A stretch of DNA of 64,000 nt from Sinorhizobium sp. RAC02. Lineage in GTDB: Bacteria > Pseudomonadota > Alphaproteobacteria > Rhizobiales > Rhizobiaceae. The notes beneath the pieces were generated by a model, which did no database searches, was not told the origin of the DNA, and saw only the letters and a program-made list of their open reading frames with translations. Positions 18,650 to 26,990 of the stretch are shown in pieces; positions within the stretch are counted from its first letter, which is position 1, and every line of letters begins with the position of its first letter. Location: the NCBI RefSeq assembly GCF_001713395.1, contig NZ_CP016452.1, forward strand, positions 1,736,001-1,800,000, read 5' to 3'. The translations under genes and the position numbers were made by a program.

Positions 18650-20365
18650 TCAATGGCTCTCGCGGGGGACAGCATGGCCGCTGCCACCGACGAGAAAATC
18701 AAGGTCAGCCCCCGTATCGGCCTGCATGACGCGATCGACATAGAGCCCCTGGTAGCCGCGGGTCATCTCCGGCACCGGCGGCACCCATTCGGCCTTTCTG
18801 CGGGCCAGTTCGGCATCGTCAACATCGAGATGCAGTCGACGGCCGGCGACGTCGAGTTCGATAAAATCCCCATCACGCACCAGCGCCAGCGGGCCGCCGA
18901 CGGCCGCTTCCGGTGCCGTATGCAGGACCACTGTGCCGAAGGCCGTGCCGGACATGCGGGCATCGGAAATCCGCACCATGTCGCGCACGCCCTTCTTCAG
19001 GAGTTTTTGCGGCAGTGCCATGTTGCCGACCTCGGCCATGCCCGGATACCCCCTCGGGCCGCAGTTCTTCAGAACCATAATCGAACTCTCGTCTATATCG
19101 AGGTCCGAATCGTCGATACGCGCCTTGTAATGATCGATGGTCTCGAAGACCACGGCGCGGCCACGGTGCTGCATCAGTGCCGGCGTTGCCGCCGATGGTT
19201 TGACGATGGCGCCGCTCGGCGCGAGGTTGCCGCGCAACACGGCGATGCCGCCGCTTGCGGTCAGCGCCCGGCCGCGCGGCAGGATGACGTCATCGTTGAA
19301 GTTTTCGACGCCATCGATATTCGCGCCGACGCTGCTGCCCGTGACTGTCAAAGCATCGAGGTCGAGGAGATCAGCAATTTCCTTCATGACAACCGGCAGG
19401 CCGCCGGCATAGTAGAAGTCCTCCATCAGGTAGCGGCCGGAGGGCATCAGGTTGAGGATGGTCGGCACGTCGCGGCCGAACTGGTCCCAATCGTCGAGCG
19501 ACAAGGGCGTGCCGGTGCGGCCGGCGATCGCCAGGAGGTGTACCACCGCATTGGTGGAGCCGCCGACCGCGCCGTTGACGCGGATGGCATTGGCGAAGGC
19601 CGCGCGTGTAAGAATCTTCGACAGGCGCAGGTCTTCGGCGACCATGCCGACGATGCGCCGGCCCGTCAGCCGCGCCAGTCTGGCCCGCTCGGCATCGACG
19701 GCGGGAACAGCGGCGTTGCCAGGAAGCGCGAGCCCCAGCGCTTCCACCATGGAGGCCATGGTCGAAGCCGTGCCCATGGTCATACAGTGGCCGGGCGAAC
19801 GCGACATGGCACTTTCGGCTGCCTGGAAATCCTTCTGCGACATCACGCCGGCGCGCACATCCTCGGAGAACTTCCAGACATCCGTGCCCGAACCGATGGT
19901 GCGACCGCGGAAACGGCCGTTCAGCATCGGTCCGCCGGAAATGACGATGGAGGGCAGGTCGCAGGAGGCCGCGCCCATGACGAGCGACGGCGTGGTCTTA
20001 TCGCAACCCGCCATCAGCACGACGCCGTCGATGGGATTGCCGCGGATCGCCTCCTCGACATCCATGGAGGCAAGATTGCGGAAGAGCATGGCGGTCGGGC
20101 GCAGGTTCGATTCACCGCAGGAGAAGACCGGGAACTCCACCGGCAGGCCGCCCGCCTCCAGCACGCCCGCCTTGATATGTTCGATAAGGCCGCGGAAATG
20201 CGCGTTGCAGGGTGTCAGTTCGGAGAAGGTGTTGCAGATGCCGATGACCGGGCGCCCGTCGAAAACGTCGTCCGGCAGTCCGTTGTTCTTCATCCAGCTC
20301 CGGTGAATGAACGCATCCTTGTCCAGCCCGCCAAACCAGTGCTGCGACCGCAGTTTCCGGGACAT
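18650..20365 (-). CDS. IlvD/Edd-family sugar-acid dehydratase, likely L-arabinonate dehydratase
   Basis: A 571-residue IlvD/Edd dehydratase. Three Fe-S cysteine motifs are intact: FSCGESNLRPTAML, LMAGCDKTTPSLVMG and SPGHCMTMGTASTM. The N-terminus (RS..WFGG.DK.AFIHRSWMKN.G.PDD.FDGRPVIGICNT) strongly resembles the rhizobial L-arabinonate dehydratase. It would dehydrate L-arabinonate (possibly also D-fuconate or galactonate) to the 2-keto-3-deoxy acid, the substrate of the next gene's product. The neighbouring AraFGH transporter supports the arabinose assignment. It has its own promoter region after the upstream SDR operon's terminator, and GGAGGAG precedes its start. Confidence 0.88.
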   Translation of the reverse strand: MSRKLRSQHWFGGLDKDAFIHRSWMKNNGLPDDVFDGRPVIGICNTFSELTPCNAHFRGLIEHIKAGVLEAGGLPVEFPVFSCGESNLRPTAMLFRNLASMDVEEAIRGNPIDGVVLMAGCDKTTPSLVMGAASCDLPSIVISGGPMLNGRFRGRTIGSGTDVWKFSEDVRAGVMSQKDFQAAESAMSRSPGHCMTMGTASTMASMVEALGLALPGNAAVPAVDAERARLARLTGRRIVGMVAEDLRLSKILTRAAFANAIRVNGAVGGSTNAVVHLLAIAGRTGTPLSLDDWDQFGRDVPTILNLMPSGRYLMEDFYYAGGLPVVMKEIADLLDLDALTVTGSSVGANIDGVENFNDDVILPRGRALTASGGIAVLRGNLAPSGAIVKPSAATPALMQHRGRAVVFETIDHYKARIDDSDLDIDESSIMVLKNCGPRGYPGMAEVGNMALPQKLLKKGVRDMVRISDARMSGTAFGTVVLHTAPEAAVGGPLALVRDGDFIELDVAGRRLHLDVDDAELARRKAEWVPPVPEMTRGYQGLYVDRVMQADTGADLDFLVGGSGHAVPRESH

Positions 20366-20410
20366 TTTTACTCCTCCACAAATGCACGCTTGTAAGCCAA
20401 CTTTTCTTTT

Positions 20411-20439
20411 CTCATATAATCGGAGTTATTTTTGGTCAA
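20411..20439 (-). promoter_or_regulatory. Candidate sigma-70 promoter of the dehydratase operon
   Basis: On the minus strand, TTGACC (20434-20439) is followed at 15-17 nt by an AT-rich TATATG/TATGAG block (20411-20418), about 50 nt before the dehydratase start. It lies between the upstream terminator and the gene, where a promoter is required. The -10 assignment is approximate. Confidence 0.5.
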
Positions 20440-20466
20440 GCGGCGGAACGGACAAACCGGACAAAG

Positions 20467-20499
20467 AAAAACCTCCGGCGAGGAGACGCCGGAGGTTTC
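20467..20499 (-). terminator. Intrinsic terminator of the FadR-SDR operon
   Basis: A perfect 11-bp stem (AACCTCCGGCG, six-base loop, CGCCGGAGGTT; 20470-20497) lies 30 nt after the SDR stop codon on the minus strand and is followed by UUUUUCUUU. It ends the gntR-SDR transcript and insulates the dehydratase operon. Confidence 0.85.
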
Positions 20500-20529
20500 A
20501 GATGGGATGGAGAGATGTGCCGAAGACGG

Positions 20530-21306
20530 TCAGGGGTGGTGCAGCACACTCATGCCGCCATCGACCGTCAGGCAGGTGGCATTCATGAAGGGACACTCGT
20601 CCGAGACCATGAAGAGCGCGGCCTTGGCGATCTCTTCCGGCGTCGCGATGCGCCCGCCCGGATGGAGCTTCATCGTTGCCGCCTCCGCGGCGACGGGATC
20701 CGGGAAACTGTCCCAGTATTCGACGGCCTTCTGCGTGCGCACATAGCCGGGCGCCAGCGCGTTCACGCGCACGCCCTGCCCGGCATATTCGAGGCCGAGC
20801 GCCTTGGTCATGCCGAGCAGCGCATGCTTGGCGACCGGATAGGGGAAGGTGTGCGGGATGATGGTGAAGGCGTGCGTCGAGGCGATGTTGAGGATGACGC
20901 CGCCGCCGTCTCCGATCATGCCCGGCAGCACGGCCTTGCTGCAGTTCCAGGCACCCTTGAGGTTGATGTCGAAGCAGCGCTCCCAGTCGGCATCGGATAG
21001 CTTCAGCGGCTCGAAGAAGACGTTGGCGCCGGCATTGTTGACCAGCGCGTTCGGCCAGCCGATTTCGCGCGTTGCCACGGCGACTGCCCGTTCGATTGCC
21101 TCCGCATCCGTGATGTCAGCTGTCGCATGGCCGATCTTGCCACCCGTCGCACGAAGCCGTTCGGCTTCCGCGGCGAGCAGATCGCCGTCTCGGTCGATCA
21201 GGAAGAGGCTCGCCCTTTCGGCAAGGAAGACTTCCGCGATGGCAAGGCCGATGCCCTGCGCCGCACCGGTGACGACGATCCGCTTCCCTTGAAGACGTCC
21301 AGCCAT
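20530..21306 (-). CDS. SDR dehydrogenase, likely sugar 1-dehydrogenase of the arabinose module
   Basis: A 258-residue classical short-chain dehydrogenase. It shows TGAAQGIG, NNAGAN and the catalytic Ser-Tyr-Lys set (Ser in NIASTHAF, then Tyr 13 residues on and Lys in YPVAK). In rhizobial non-phosphorylative pathways an SDR oxidises L-arabinose, D-galactose or L-fucose to the 1,4- or 1,5-lactone; context with AraFGH and an arabinonate-type dehydratase makes L-arabinose 1-dehydrogenase the best guess, though another SDR step is possible. It is 11 nt after the FadR-type gene and ends before an intrinsic terminator. Confidence 0.78.
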   Translation of the reverse strand: MAGRLQGKRIVVTGAAQGIGLAIAEVFLAERASLFLIDRDGDLLAAEAERLRATGGKIGHATADITDAEAIERAVAVATREIGWPNALVNNAGANVFFEPLKLSDADWERCFDINLKGAWNCSKAVLPGMIGDGGGVILNIASTHAFTIIPHTFPYPVAKHALLGMTKALGLEYAGQGVRVNALAPGYVRTQKAVEYWDSFPDPVAAEAATMKLHPGGRIATPEEIAKAALFMVSDECPFMNATCLTVDGGMSVLHHP

Positions 21307-21317
21307 GTGCGATCTCC

Positions 21318-22088
21318 TCAGCGTTCAGCGGTTGCGGGATGCTTGCGAACAGCGATCGCCAGATCGCGTGCCGCAAGATCAAGCATGCGGTGCGAGCATT
21401 CGCGCGCCGCCGCCTTGTCGCGCATGCGCAGCGCCTCGACGAGCCGCTTGTGGATTTCCAACGCTTCGTCCCGCGCGTCCGCCGCCTCATTCGAGGCGTG
21501 CAGTGAAAATTCCAGTGCCGCCTGGATGATGCTGGCAAGCTGCATGAAGACCTGGTTATGGCTGGCCTTCAGCAGGCCAGCATGAAAGGCGACGTCGGCC
21601 TGTGTGAACGCTTCGAGATCGCCCTCGGCGTCGCGCATGCGCTCCCAGGCCCGCTCGATTTCCGCCACCTCCTGCACCGTTGCCCGCGCGGCGGCAAATT
21701 CCGCCGCAAAGGGCTCGATGGCGCGACGCGCGTCGAGCACGCAGGTCAGGAGATCGAGTTCGAAGATGCGCGGGCCGATCCATTCCAGCACCTGCTGGTC
21801 GAGGATGTTCCACTCGTCCTTCGCACAGACGACGGTACCGACACGCGAACGCCCCCGCACAAGCCCCTTGGATTCGAGGATCTTCAGCGATTCCCGGATG
21901 ACCGTGCGGCTGACGCCGTAGCGCGTGCCCAGCTCGTTTTCCGTCGGCAGGAAGGCGCCGACCGGGAAGATGTCGGCGCAGATATCCGATGCGATCGTCC
22001 GCGTGACGTTCTTCTGCACGCGCGGACGGCGCACGCCGCCCTCGCCTTCGGGCACGCCCAAACCTTCACCCAGTTCCTGCACGGCCAT
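21318..22088 (-). CDS. FadR-type GntR regulator, divergent from araFGH
   Basis: A FadR-subfamily regulator with a winged helix (LPTENELGTRYGVSRTVIRESLKIL) and an FCD domain (AFTQADVAFHAGLLKAS). The ATG at 22088 is preceded by GGATGGAGA and gives 256 residues, normal for the family; an upstream ATG at 22172 lies inside the candidate operator and lacks a ribosome site. It is divergent from araF and forms an operon with the SDR, so it is the likely repressor of araFGH and itself, released by arabinose or a derived acid. Confidence 0.86.
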   Translation of the reverse strand: MAVQELGEGLGVPEGEGGVRRPRVQKNVTRTIASDICADIFPVGAFLPTENELGTRYGVSRTVIRESLKILESKGLVRGRSRVGTVVCAKDEWNILDQQVLEWIGPRIFELDLLTCVLDARRAIEPFAAEFAAARATVQEVAEIERAWERMRDAEGDLEAFTQADVAFHAGLLKASHNQVFMQLASIIQAALEFSLHASNEAADARDEALEIHKRLVEALRMRDKAAARECSHRMLDLAARDLAIAVRKHPATAER

Positions 22089-22167
22089 TCTCCATCCCAC
22101 TCTCAGCGATCCATAACCCAGTTCGTGCCCGATGGCACGATGCGGATTCGCCCTTGATGCCATCTCT

Positions 22168-22197
22168 ATCATACACTGATATTCAATTCATCATACA
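22168..22197. promoter_or_regulatory. Candidate FadR-type operator between gntR and araF
   Basis: ATCATACA is repeated exactly at 22168-22175 and 22190-22197, 22 bp apart (two helical turns), between the divergent gntR and araF genes. A possible araF -35 (TTGACG, 22205-22210) lies just downstream, so a bound repressor would block it. The operator role is inferred. Confidence 0.5.
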
Positions 22198-22272
22198 AGC
22201 GCAATTGACGAATATGATGAAAGACTTTACACAAAAGCTCACTGCACGCGCAGTTAATTTGGGAGAGAGACA

Positions 22273-23256
22273 ATGGGCTTTATCAAAGCAGCCATCCTGG
22301 CTGGCACCGTCGCCGTGTTCGCGGCCACCTCCGCCTTCGCCGCCGACGTGAAGATCGGCTTCATCGTGAAGCAGCCGGAAGAGCCGTGGTTCCAGGATGA
22401 ATGGAAGTTCGCCGACGTCGCCGCCAAGGAGAAGGGCTTCACGCTTGTCAAGATCGGCGCGGAAGACGGCGAGAAGGTTCAATCGGCCATCGACAATCTC
22501 GGCGCACAGGGCGTCCAGGGCTTCATCATCTGCACGCCGGACGTGAAGCTCGGCCCGGGCATCGTCGCCAAGGCCGCCGCAAACGACCTCAAGCTGATGA
22601 CCGTCGACGACCGCCTGGTCAATGCCGATGGCAGCCCGATCGAAGACGTCGCCCATATGGGCATCTCGGCCACCAAGATCGGCGAGGCCGTCGGCCAGAC
22701 GATCGTCGACGAGATCAAGAAGCGCGGCTGGGACATGAAGGACGTCGGCGCGATCCGCGTGTCCTACGACCAGCTGCCGACCGCCGTCGATCGCGTCGAA
22801 GGCGCTCTTTCCGTGCTGAAGGCCGCCGGCTTCCCGGAAGCCAACATTTTTGACGCCCCGCAGGCCAAGACCGACACGGAAGCAGCGCTGAACGCCGCAA
22901 CCGTCGTGCTCAACAAGAATGCCGGCATCAAGCATTGGGTCGCCGTCGGCCTCAATGACGAAGCCGTGCTCGGCGCCGTTCGCGCGACCGAAAGCGTCGG
23001 CATTCCCGCCGACAGCATGATCGGCGTGGGCATCGGCGGCGCGGATTCGGCAATCAACGAGTTCAAGAAGCCCACTGCCACCGGCTTCTTCGGCACGGTG
23101 ATCATCTCGCCGAAGCGCCACGGCTATGAGACCGCGCTCAACATGTATGAGTGGGTCGCCAACGGGAAGGAACCGGAAAAGCTGATCCTGACCGCCGGCC
23201 AGGTTGCGCTGCGCGACAACTACGAAACCGTTCGCAAGGATCTCGGCATCGAATAA
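22273..23256 (+). CDS. araF: L-arabinose-binding periplasmic protein
   Basis: A 327-residue periplasmic binding protein with a signal peptide ending SAFA-AD. The mature sequence closely follows the E. coli AraF pattern: KIGFIVKQPEEPWFQDEWKF, GAQGVQGFIICTPDVKLG, MTVDDRLVNADG, SATKIGEA and AVGLNDEAVLGAVRATE. It binds L-arabinose (AraF also takes D-galactose) for the AraG/AraH channel. GGGAGAGAGACA precedes the ATG. It is first in araF-araG-araH-mutarotase and is followed by a strong hairpin that probably raises its relative expression. Confidence 0.92.
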   Translation: MGFIKAAILAGTVAVFAATSAFAADVKIGFIVKQPEEPWFQDEWKFADVAAKEKGFTLVKIGAEDGEKVQSAIDNLGAQGVQGFIICTPDVKLGPGIVAKAAANDLKLMTVDDRLVNADGSPIEDVAHMGISATKIGEAVGQTIVDEIKKRGWDMKDVGAIRVSYDQLPTAVDRVEGALSVLKAAGFPEANIFDAPQAKTDTEAALNAATVVLNKNAGIKHWVAVGLNDEAVLGAVRATESVGIPADSMIGVGIGGADSAINEFKKPTATGFFGTVIISPKRHGYETALNMYEWVANGKEPEKLILTAGQVALRDNYETVRKDLGIE

Positions 23257-23279
23257 TCGTCCTCCCAAGATGATTTCAA

Positions 23280-23302
23280 CCCGGCGGCGTGCTGCCGCCG
23301 GG
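23280..23302 (+). other. Stem-loop between araF and araG
   Basis: A perfect 9-bp inverted repeat (CCCGGCGGC, loop GTGCT, GCCGCCGGG) just after araF, followed by CCTCTTTGG rather than a U-run. It looks like an mRNA-stabilising or partial-termination element that favours the binding protein over the ATPase and permease. Confidence 0.5.
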
Positions 23303-23322
23303 CCTCTTTGGGGGGTGGTGAC

Positions 23323-24855
23323 ATGCAGGACTTTCTTGAATTCAAGGCGATATCCAAGGGGTATCCCGGCGTGCAGGCGCTCGCCAACGTTTCCTTCTCC
23401 GTGAAGAAGGGTGCTGTCCACGGCCTGATGGGCGAAAACGGCGCAGGCAAATCGACCCTCATCCGCGTGCTGTCCGGCGACCAGTCGGCCGATACCGGCG
23501 AGATCCGCATCGACGGCCAGTTGCAGCACTACCGCTCGGTGCGTGATGCCTTCGAGGCCGGCGTCATCGTCATCCACCAGGAACTCCAGCTCGTGCCCGA
23601 GTTGACGGTCGCCGAAAACCTCTGGCTCGGCCGCTTTCCCGGCAAGGCAGGCGTGATCGACCGCACCCGTCTTGTCGGCGTGGTGAAGGAAAAACTTGCG
23701 GATATCGGCATCGACATCGATCCGACCGTCAAGGTCGCGGCACTTTCGATCGGCGAACGCCAGATGGTCGAGATCGCCAAGGCCGTGATGGCCGATGCGC
23801 GCGTCATCGCGCTCGACGAACCAACCTCCTCGCTCTCCTCCCGCGAAAGCGAAATCCTTTTCGCCCTGATCGACCGCCTGCGCGCGCAGGGCAAGGTCAT
23901 CCTCTATGTCTCGCACCGTCTCGACGAAATCTTCCGTCTGTGCGACAGCCTCACCGTGCTGCGCGACGGCAAGCTTGCCGCGCACCATCCGGAAATCGCC
24001 AAGGTCACGCGCGACCAGATCATCGCCGAAATGGTTGGCCGCGAAATCTCCAACATCTGGGGTTTTCGCCCACGCGAGCGCGGCGCCGTCCGACTGGAGG
24101 TCAAGAACCTCGCCGGGCCAAAACTGCGTACGCCGATCAATGTTTCCGTGCGCCAGGGTGAAATCCTCGGCTTCTTCGGCCTCATCGGTGCCGGGCGCAG
24201 CGAAATGGCGCGCCTCGTCTATGGCGCGGACAGTCGCTCGCAGGGCACCGTCAGTGTCGATGGGGCAACCGTCATACCCGACAGCCCGTCGCAGTCGATC
24301 CGCTCCGGCATCGTGCTTTGCCCGGAAGACCGAAAATTCGACGGTATCGTTCAGGGGCGCAACATCGAGGAGAACATGGCGATCTCCTCGCGCCGCCACT
24401 TCTCCCCTTTCGGCCTTCTCCAGCCGAAGAAAGAGGCGGAGCTTGCCGACCGCTTCATCGCGAAACTTCGCGTTCGCACGCCGTCGCGCAAACAGGACAT
24501 CATCAACCTCTCCGGTGGCAACCAGCAGAAGGTCATTCTCGGCCGCTGGCTTTCCGAACAGGGCGTAAAAGTCCTCATCATCGATGAGCCGACACGCGGC
24601 ATCGATGTCGGCGCCAAGTCGGAAATCTACGAAATCCTCTACGAGCTCGCCGGCCAGGGCATGGCGATCATCGTCATCTCCAGCGAACTGCCGGAGGTAA
24701 TGGGCATCACCGACCGCATCATGGTGATGTGCGAGGGCCGGGTTGCGGCCGATATCGAACGGGCCGATTTCGACGAGCGCCGCATCCTCGCCGCCGCGCT
24801 TCCCGATGTGTCCAATGCCAGCGAACTCCCCAACCAGCAGGTCCAGTCGCGATGA
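23323..24855 (+). CDS. araG: L-arabinose ABC transporter ATP-binding protein
   Basis: A 510-residue tandem ABC ATPase of the CUT2 sugar class. The first domain has Walker A GENGAGKST, signature LSIGERQMVEIAKAV and Walker B VIALDEPTSSLS; the second has a degenerate GLIGAGRSE Walker A, signature LSGGNQQK and LIIDEPTRGIDVG. This is the standard AraG/RbsA/MglA layout. The ATG at 23323 is 15 nt into the longest open frame and has a G-rich ribosome site just upstream. It powers arabinose import with AraH; its stop overlaps the araH start (ATGA). Confidence 0.92.
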   Translation: MQDFLEFKAISKGYPGVQALANVSFSVKKGAVHGLMGENGAGKSTLIRVLSGDQSADTGEIRIDGQLQHYRSVRDAFEAGVIVIHQELQLVPELTVAENLWLGRFPGKAGVIDRTRLVGVVKEKLADIGIDIDPTVKVAALSIGERQMVEIAKAVMADARVIALDEPTSSLSSRESEILFALIDRLRAQGKVILYVSHRLDEIFRLCDSLTVLRDGKLAAHHPEIAKVTRDQIIAEMVGREISNIWGFRPRERGAVRLEVKNLAGPKLRTPINVSVRQGEILGFFGLIGAGRSEMARLVYGADSRSQGTVSVDGATVIPDSPSQSIRSGIVLCPEDRKFDGIVQGRNIEENMAISSRRHFSPFGLLQPKKEAELADRFIAKLRVRTPSRKQDIINLSGGNQQKVILGRWLSEQGVKVLIIDEPTRGIDVGAKSEIYEILYELAGQGMAIIVISSELPEVMGITDRIMVMCEGRVAADIERADFDERRILAAALPDVSNASELPNQQVQSR

Positions 24856-25802
24856 CGTCTTTGAAAAAACTCCTCCTCGGCGAGCAAGGCCTCGTGGTCA
24901 TTTTCGCCATCGCCTTTGCCATCGTGGCGCTGACGGTCCCCAACTTCCTGACCGAGCGCAACATGCTCGGCCTGCTGCAATCGGTCGTCACCATCGGCAT
25001 CGTAGCCTGCACGATGATGTTCTGCCTCGCCTCGCGTGATTTCGACCTCTCGGTCGGCTCCACCGTCGCCTTTTCCGGCATGGTCGCCGTCATGGCCTCG
25101 AACGCCTCGGGCTCGATCCTCGTCGGCCTCATTGCCGCGCTCATCTGCGGTGGCGGCGTCGGCCTCGTCAACGGCGTGGTGATCGCCCGCTTCCGCATCA
25201 ACGCACTGATCACGACGCTCGCCACCATGCAGATCGTGCGCGGCCTCGCGCTGATCGCCTCGGACGGCCGCGCCGTCGGCATCAACGATCCGGGCTTCTA
25301 CCAGCTTGCGCTCTCGAAATTCCTCGGCATTCCGACGCCGATCTGGGTCATGACCGCCTTCTTCATCGTCTTCGGTTTTGTTTTGAACCGCACCGTCTTC
25401 GGCAAGAACACGCTGGCGATCGGCGGCAACCCGGAAGCCTCGCGCCTTGCCGGCGTCAACGTCTCCAACATGCGCATCTGGATCTTCGCGCTGCAGGGCC
25501 TCGTCTGCGCCGTTGCCGGCGTGCTGCTCGCCTCGCGCATCACCTCGGGCCAGCCGAATGCCGCGACGGGCCTCGAACTCTCGGTCATCTCGGCCTGCGT
25601 GCTCGGCGGTGTGTCGCTTGCCGGCGGCCGGGCGGCGATGACAGGCGTCATCGTCGGCGTGCTGATCATGGGCATTGCCGAAAACGTCATGAACCTGCTC
25701 AACATCCAGGCCTTTTACCAATATGTCGTGCGCGGCCTGATCCTGCTTCTCGCCGTGTTGCTCGACAACTTGCGCTCGGCCGCCGCCGGCCGGCACGTCT
25801 GA
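24852..25802 (+). CDS. araH: L-arabinose ABC transporter permease
   Basis: A 316-residue CUT2-family inner-membrane permease with about ten hydrophobic segments. Family motifs are SRDFDLSVGSTVAFSGMVAV near residue 65, INALITTLATMQIVRGLA, and GGNPEASRLAGVNV in the cytoplasmic loop that contacts the ATPase. The ATG at 24852 overlaps the araG stop by four bases, showing translational coupling; a longer in-frame extension inside araG is not needed. It forms the arabinose channel. Confidence 0.92.
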   Translation: MTSLKKLLLGEQGLVVIFAIAFAIVALTVPNFLTERNMLGLLQSVVTIGIVACTMMFCLASRDFDLSVGSTVAFSGMVAVMASNASGSILVGLIAALICGGGVGLVNGVVIARFRINALITTLATMQIVRGLALIASDGRAVGINDPGFYQLALSKFLGIPTPIWVMTAFFIVFGFVLNRTVFGKNTLAIGGNPEASRLAGVNVSNMRIWIFALQGLVCAVAGVLLASRITSGQPNAATGLELSVISACVLGGVSLAGGRAAMTGVIVGVLIMGIAENVMNLLNIQAFYQYVVRGLILLLAVLLDNLRSAAAGRHV

Positions 25803-25806
25803 CCCT

Positions 25807-26688
25807 GTGACGAAGGATATCATCCTTCTCGAAAAGGGCGGGCTCGCTGTCGAAGTGAGCCCACTCGGCGGCGCCATCCTTTCGGCCCGCTGGCATGGCA
25901 CCCCCATCCTCGCCCCGACGCCCTCGCCCGGCCTCGCTTCGCAGGTACTCGGCCGGGAAGCCTGTTTTCCCCTCGTCCCGTTCGGCAATCGCATCGAGGA
26001 CAACGGTTTCCGCTTCGGCGGTCGAAACTACAGGCTCTCACCCCGCACGGCCGATCCGCTCGTCCTGCACGGCGATGGATGGCTTGAGCGCTGGTCGACC
26101 CTCCGGCAGAATCGCCAGGAGATCGTGTTTCGCTATGCGCAGGAGGCGAGCGCCACAACACCCTTCGCCTACGAGGTGACCCAGACCATCGCCATTGACG
26201 AGGATCGCCTGAGCTTGTCCTTGACGGTCACAAACTGGGCAAACCATGCGCTTCCCTACGGCTTGGGCTTCCACCCCTACTTCCCGCGCACGCCGGAAAC
26301 GCGCCTTTTCGCAGAGGCCGCAAACCACTGGAGCGAGCAAGAAAATCATTTGCCGGGCAGTCCCGGCCCGGTTCTGCCAGACATGAACTTTGCATCCGGC
26401 GCCCGGCTTCCTGCGTACTGGCTAAACAACGCATTCGGCGGATGGAACGGCAAGGCAACCATCGAATGGCCGGAAACGGGAATTGCGCTTTCCATCGACG
26501 CTGACAGCATCTTCAAGCATTTCGTGCTCTATTCGCCATCGGCAGAAAGCGGTTTCTTCTGCTTCGAACCGATGACCCACCTTCCCAACGCCCATCACCA
26601 ACAGAAAAGTGGCGGGCTCAATACGCTCGCACGCGGGGAACAGCTTGCAGTACAGGTCGTCCTTCTCTGCCGGAGAGTTTCCCCCTAA
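25807..26688 (+). CDS. Aldose 1-epimerase (GalM-like) family protein
   Basis: A 293-residue galactose-mutarotase-like beta-sandwich protein starting at a GTG four bases after araH. The conserved substrate His is in LPYGLGFHPYFP and the catalytic Glu in FFCFEPMTHLPN; FPLVPFGNRIEDN is the usual N-terminal motif. It would interconvert alpha and beta anomers of the imported sugar so the right anomer meets the SDR dehydrogenase. Operon position after AraFGH fits an arabinose mutarotase. It is the last gene before the change to the glycan island. Confidence 0.82.
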   Translation: MTKDIILLEKGGLAVEVSPLGGAILSARWHGTPILAPTPSPGLASQVLGREACFPLVPFGNRIEDNGFRFGGRNYRLSPRTADPLVLHGDGWLERWSTLRQNRQEIVFRYAQEASATTPFAYEVTQTIAIDEDRLSLSLTVTNWANHALPYGLGFHPYFPRTPETRLFAEAANHWSEQENHLPGSPGPVLPDMNFASGARLPAYWLNNAFGGWNGKATIEWPETGIALSIDADSIFKHFVLYSPSAESGFFCFEPMTHLPNAHHQQKSGGLNTLARGEQLAVQVVLLCRRVSP

Positions 26689-26990
26689 GCAGCACTTGGC
26701 AGCGTCGAGATGCATGGCATCGATCATGCTAGCCTCCAGCTTGGGACTTCCGCCGACATGGCCGCGAAAACACCGAGTACACACCGCCTCGCTGTAAACG
26801 ACTTGTCAGTTGCAAGAAGCGGGTATCCGCAAATCCTGGGGCTATTCAGAGGGATGCTCGGCTGGTGTCAGGTCGGCCACCCGTATGGCGTTATAGCCGG
26901 CTTCAGGAGGGAGCCTGTTCGTCGCCTTGCCTATCGGAGCCCCTACCATCTCACGAGTTAGGGGCTCCGGCAAAGTCAGCGCGGCTAAAT
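26689..26990. other. Non-coding gap at the boundary of the arabinose and glycan regions, with a hairpin
   Basis: No credible gene is seen in these 302 bp. Near the end a perfect 10-bp inverted repeat (GGAGCCCCTA 26936-26945, TAGGGGCTCC 26959-26968, 13-base loop) lies between the convergent mutarotase-like gene and pseC. It could act as a bidirectional terminator, although no U-run follows on either strand. Confidence 0.45.

Noticed and set aside
18596..20395. Open frame of about 600 codons opposite the IlvD-type dehydratase
   Set aside because: The sense strand encodes a full-length dehydratase with all three Fe-S cysteine motifs; the antisense product is Arg/His-rich without family signatures.
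22183..24399. Open frame of 738 codons antisense to araF and araG
   Set aside because: It mirrors the codon pattern of two genes with clear AraF and AraG motifs and has no recognisable domain of its own; a GC-rich third-position shadow.
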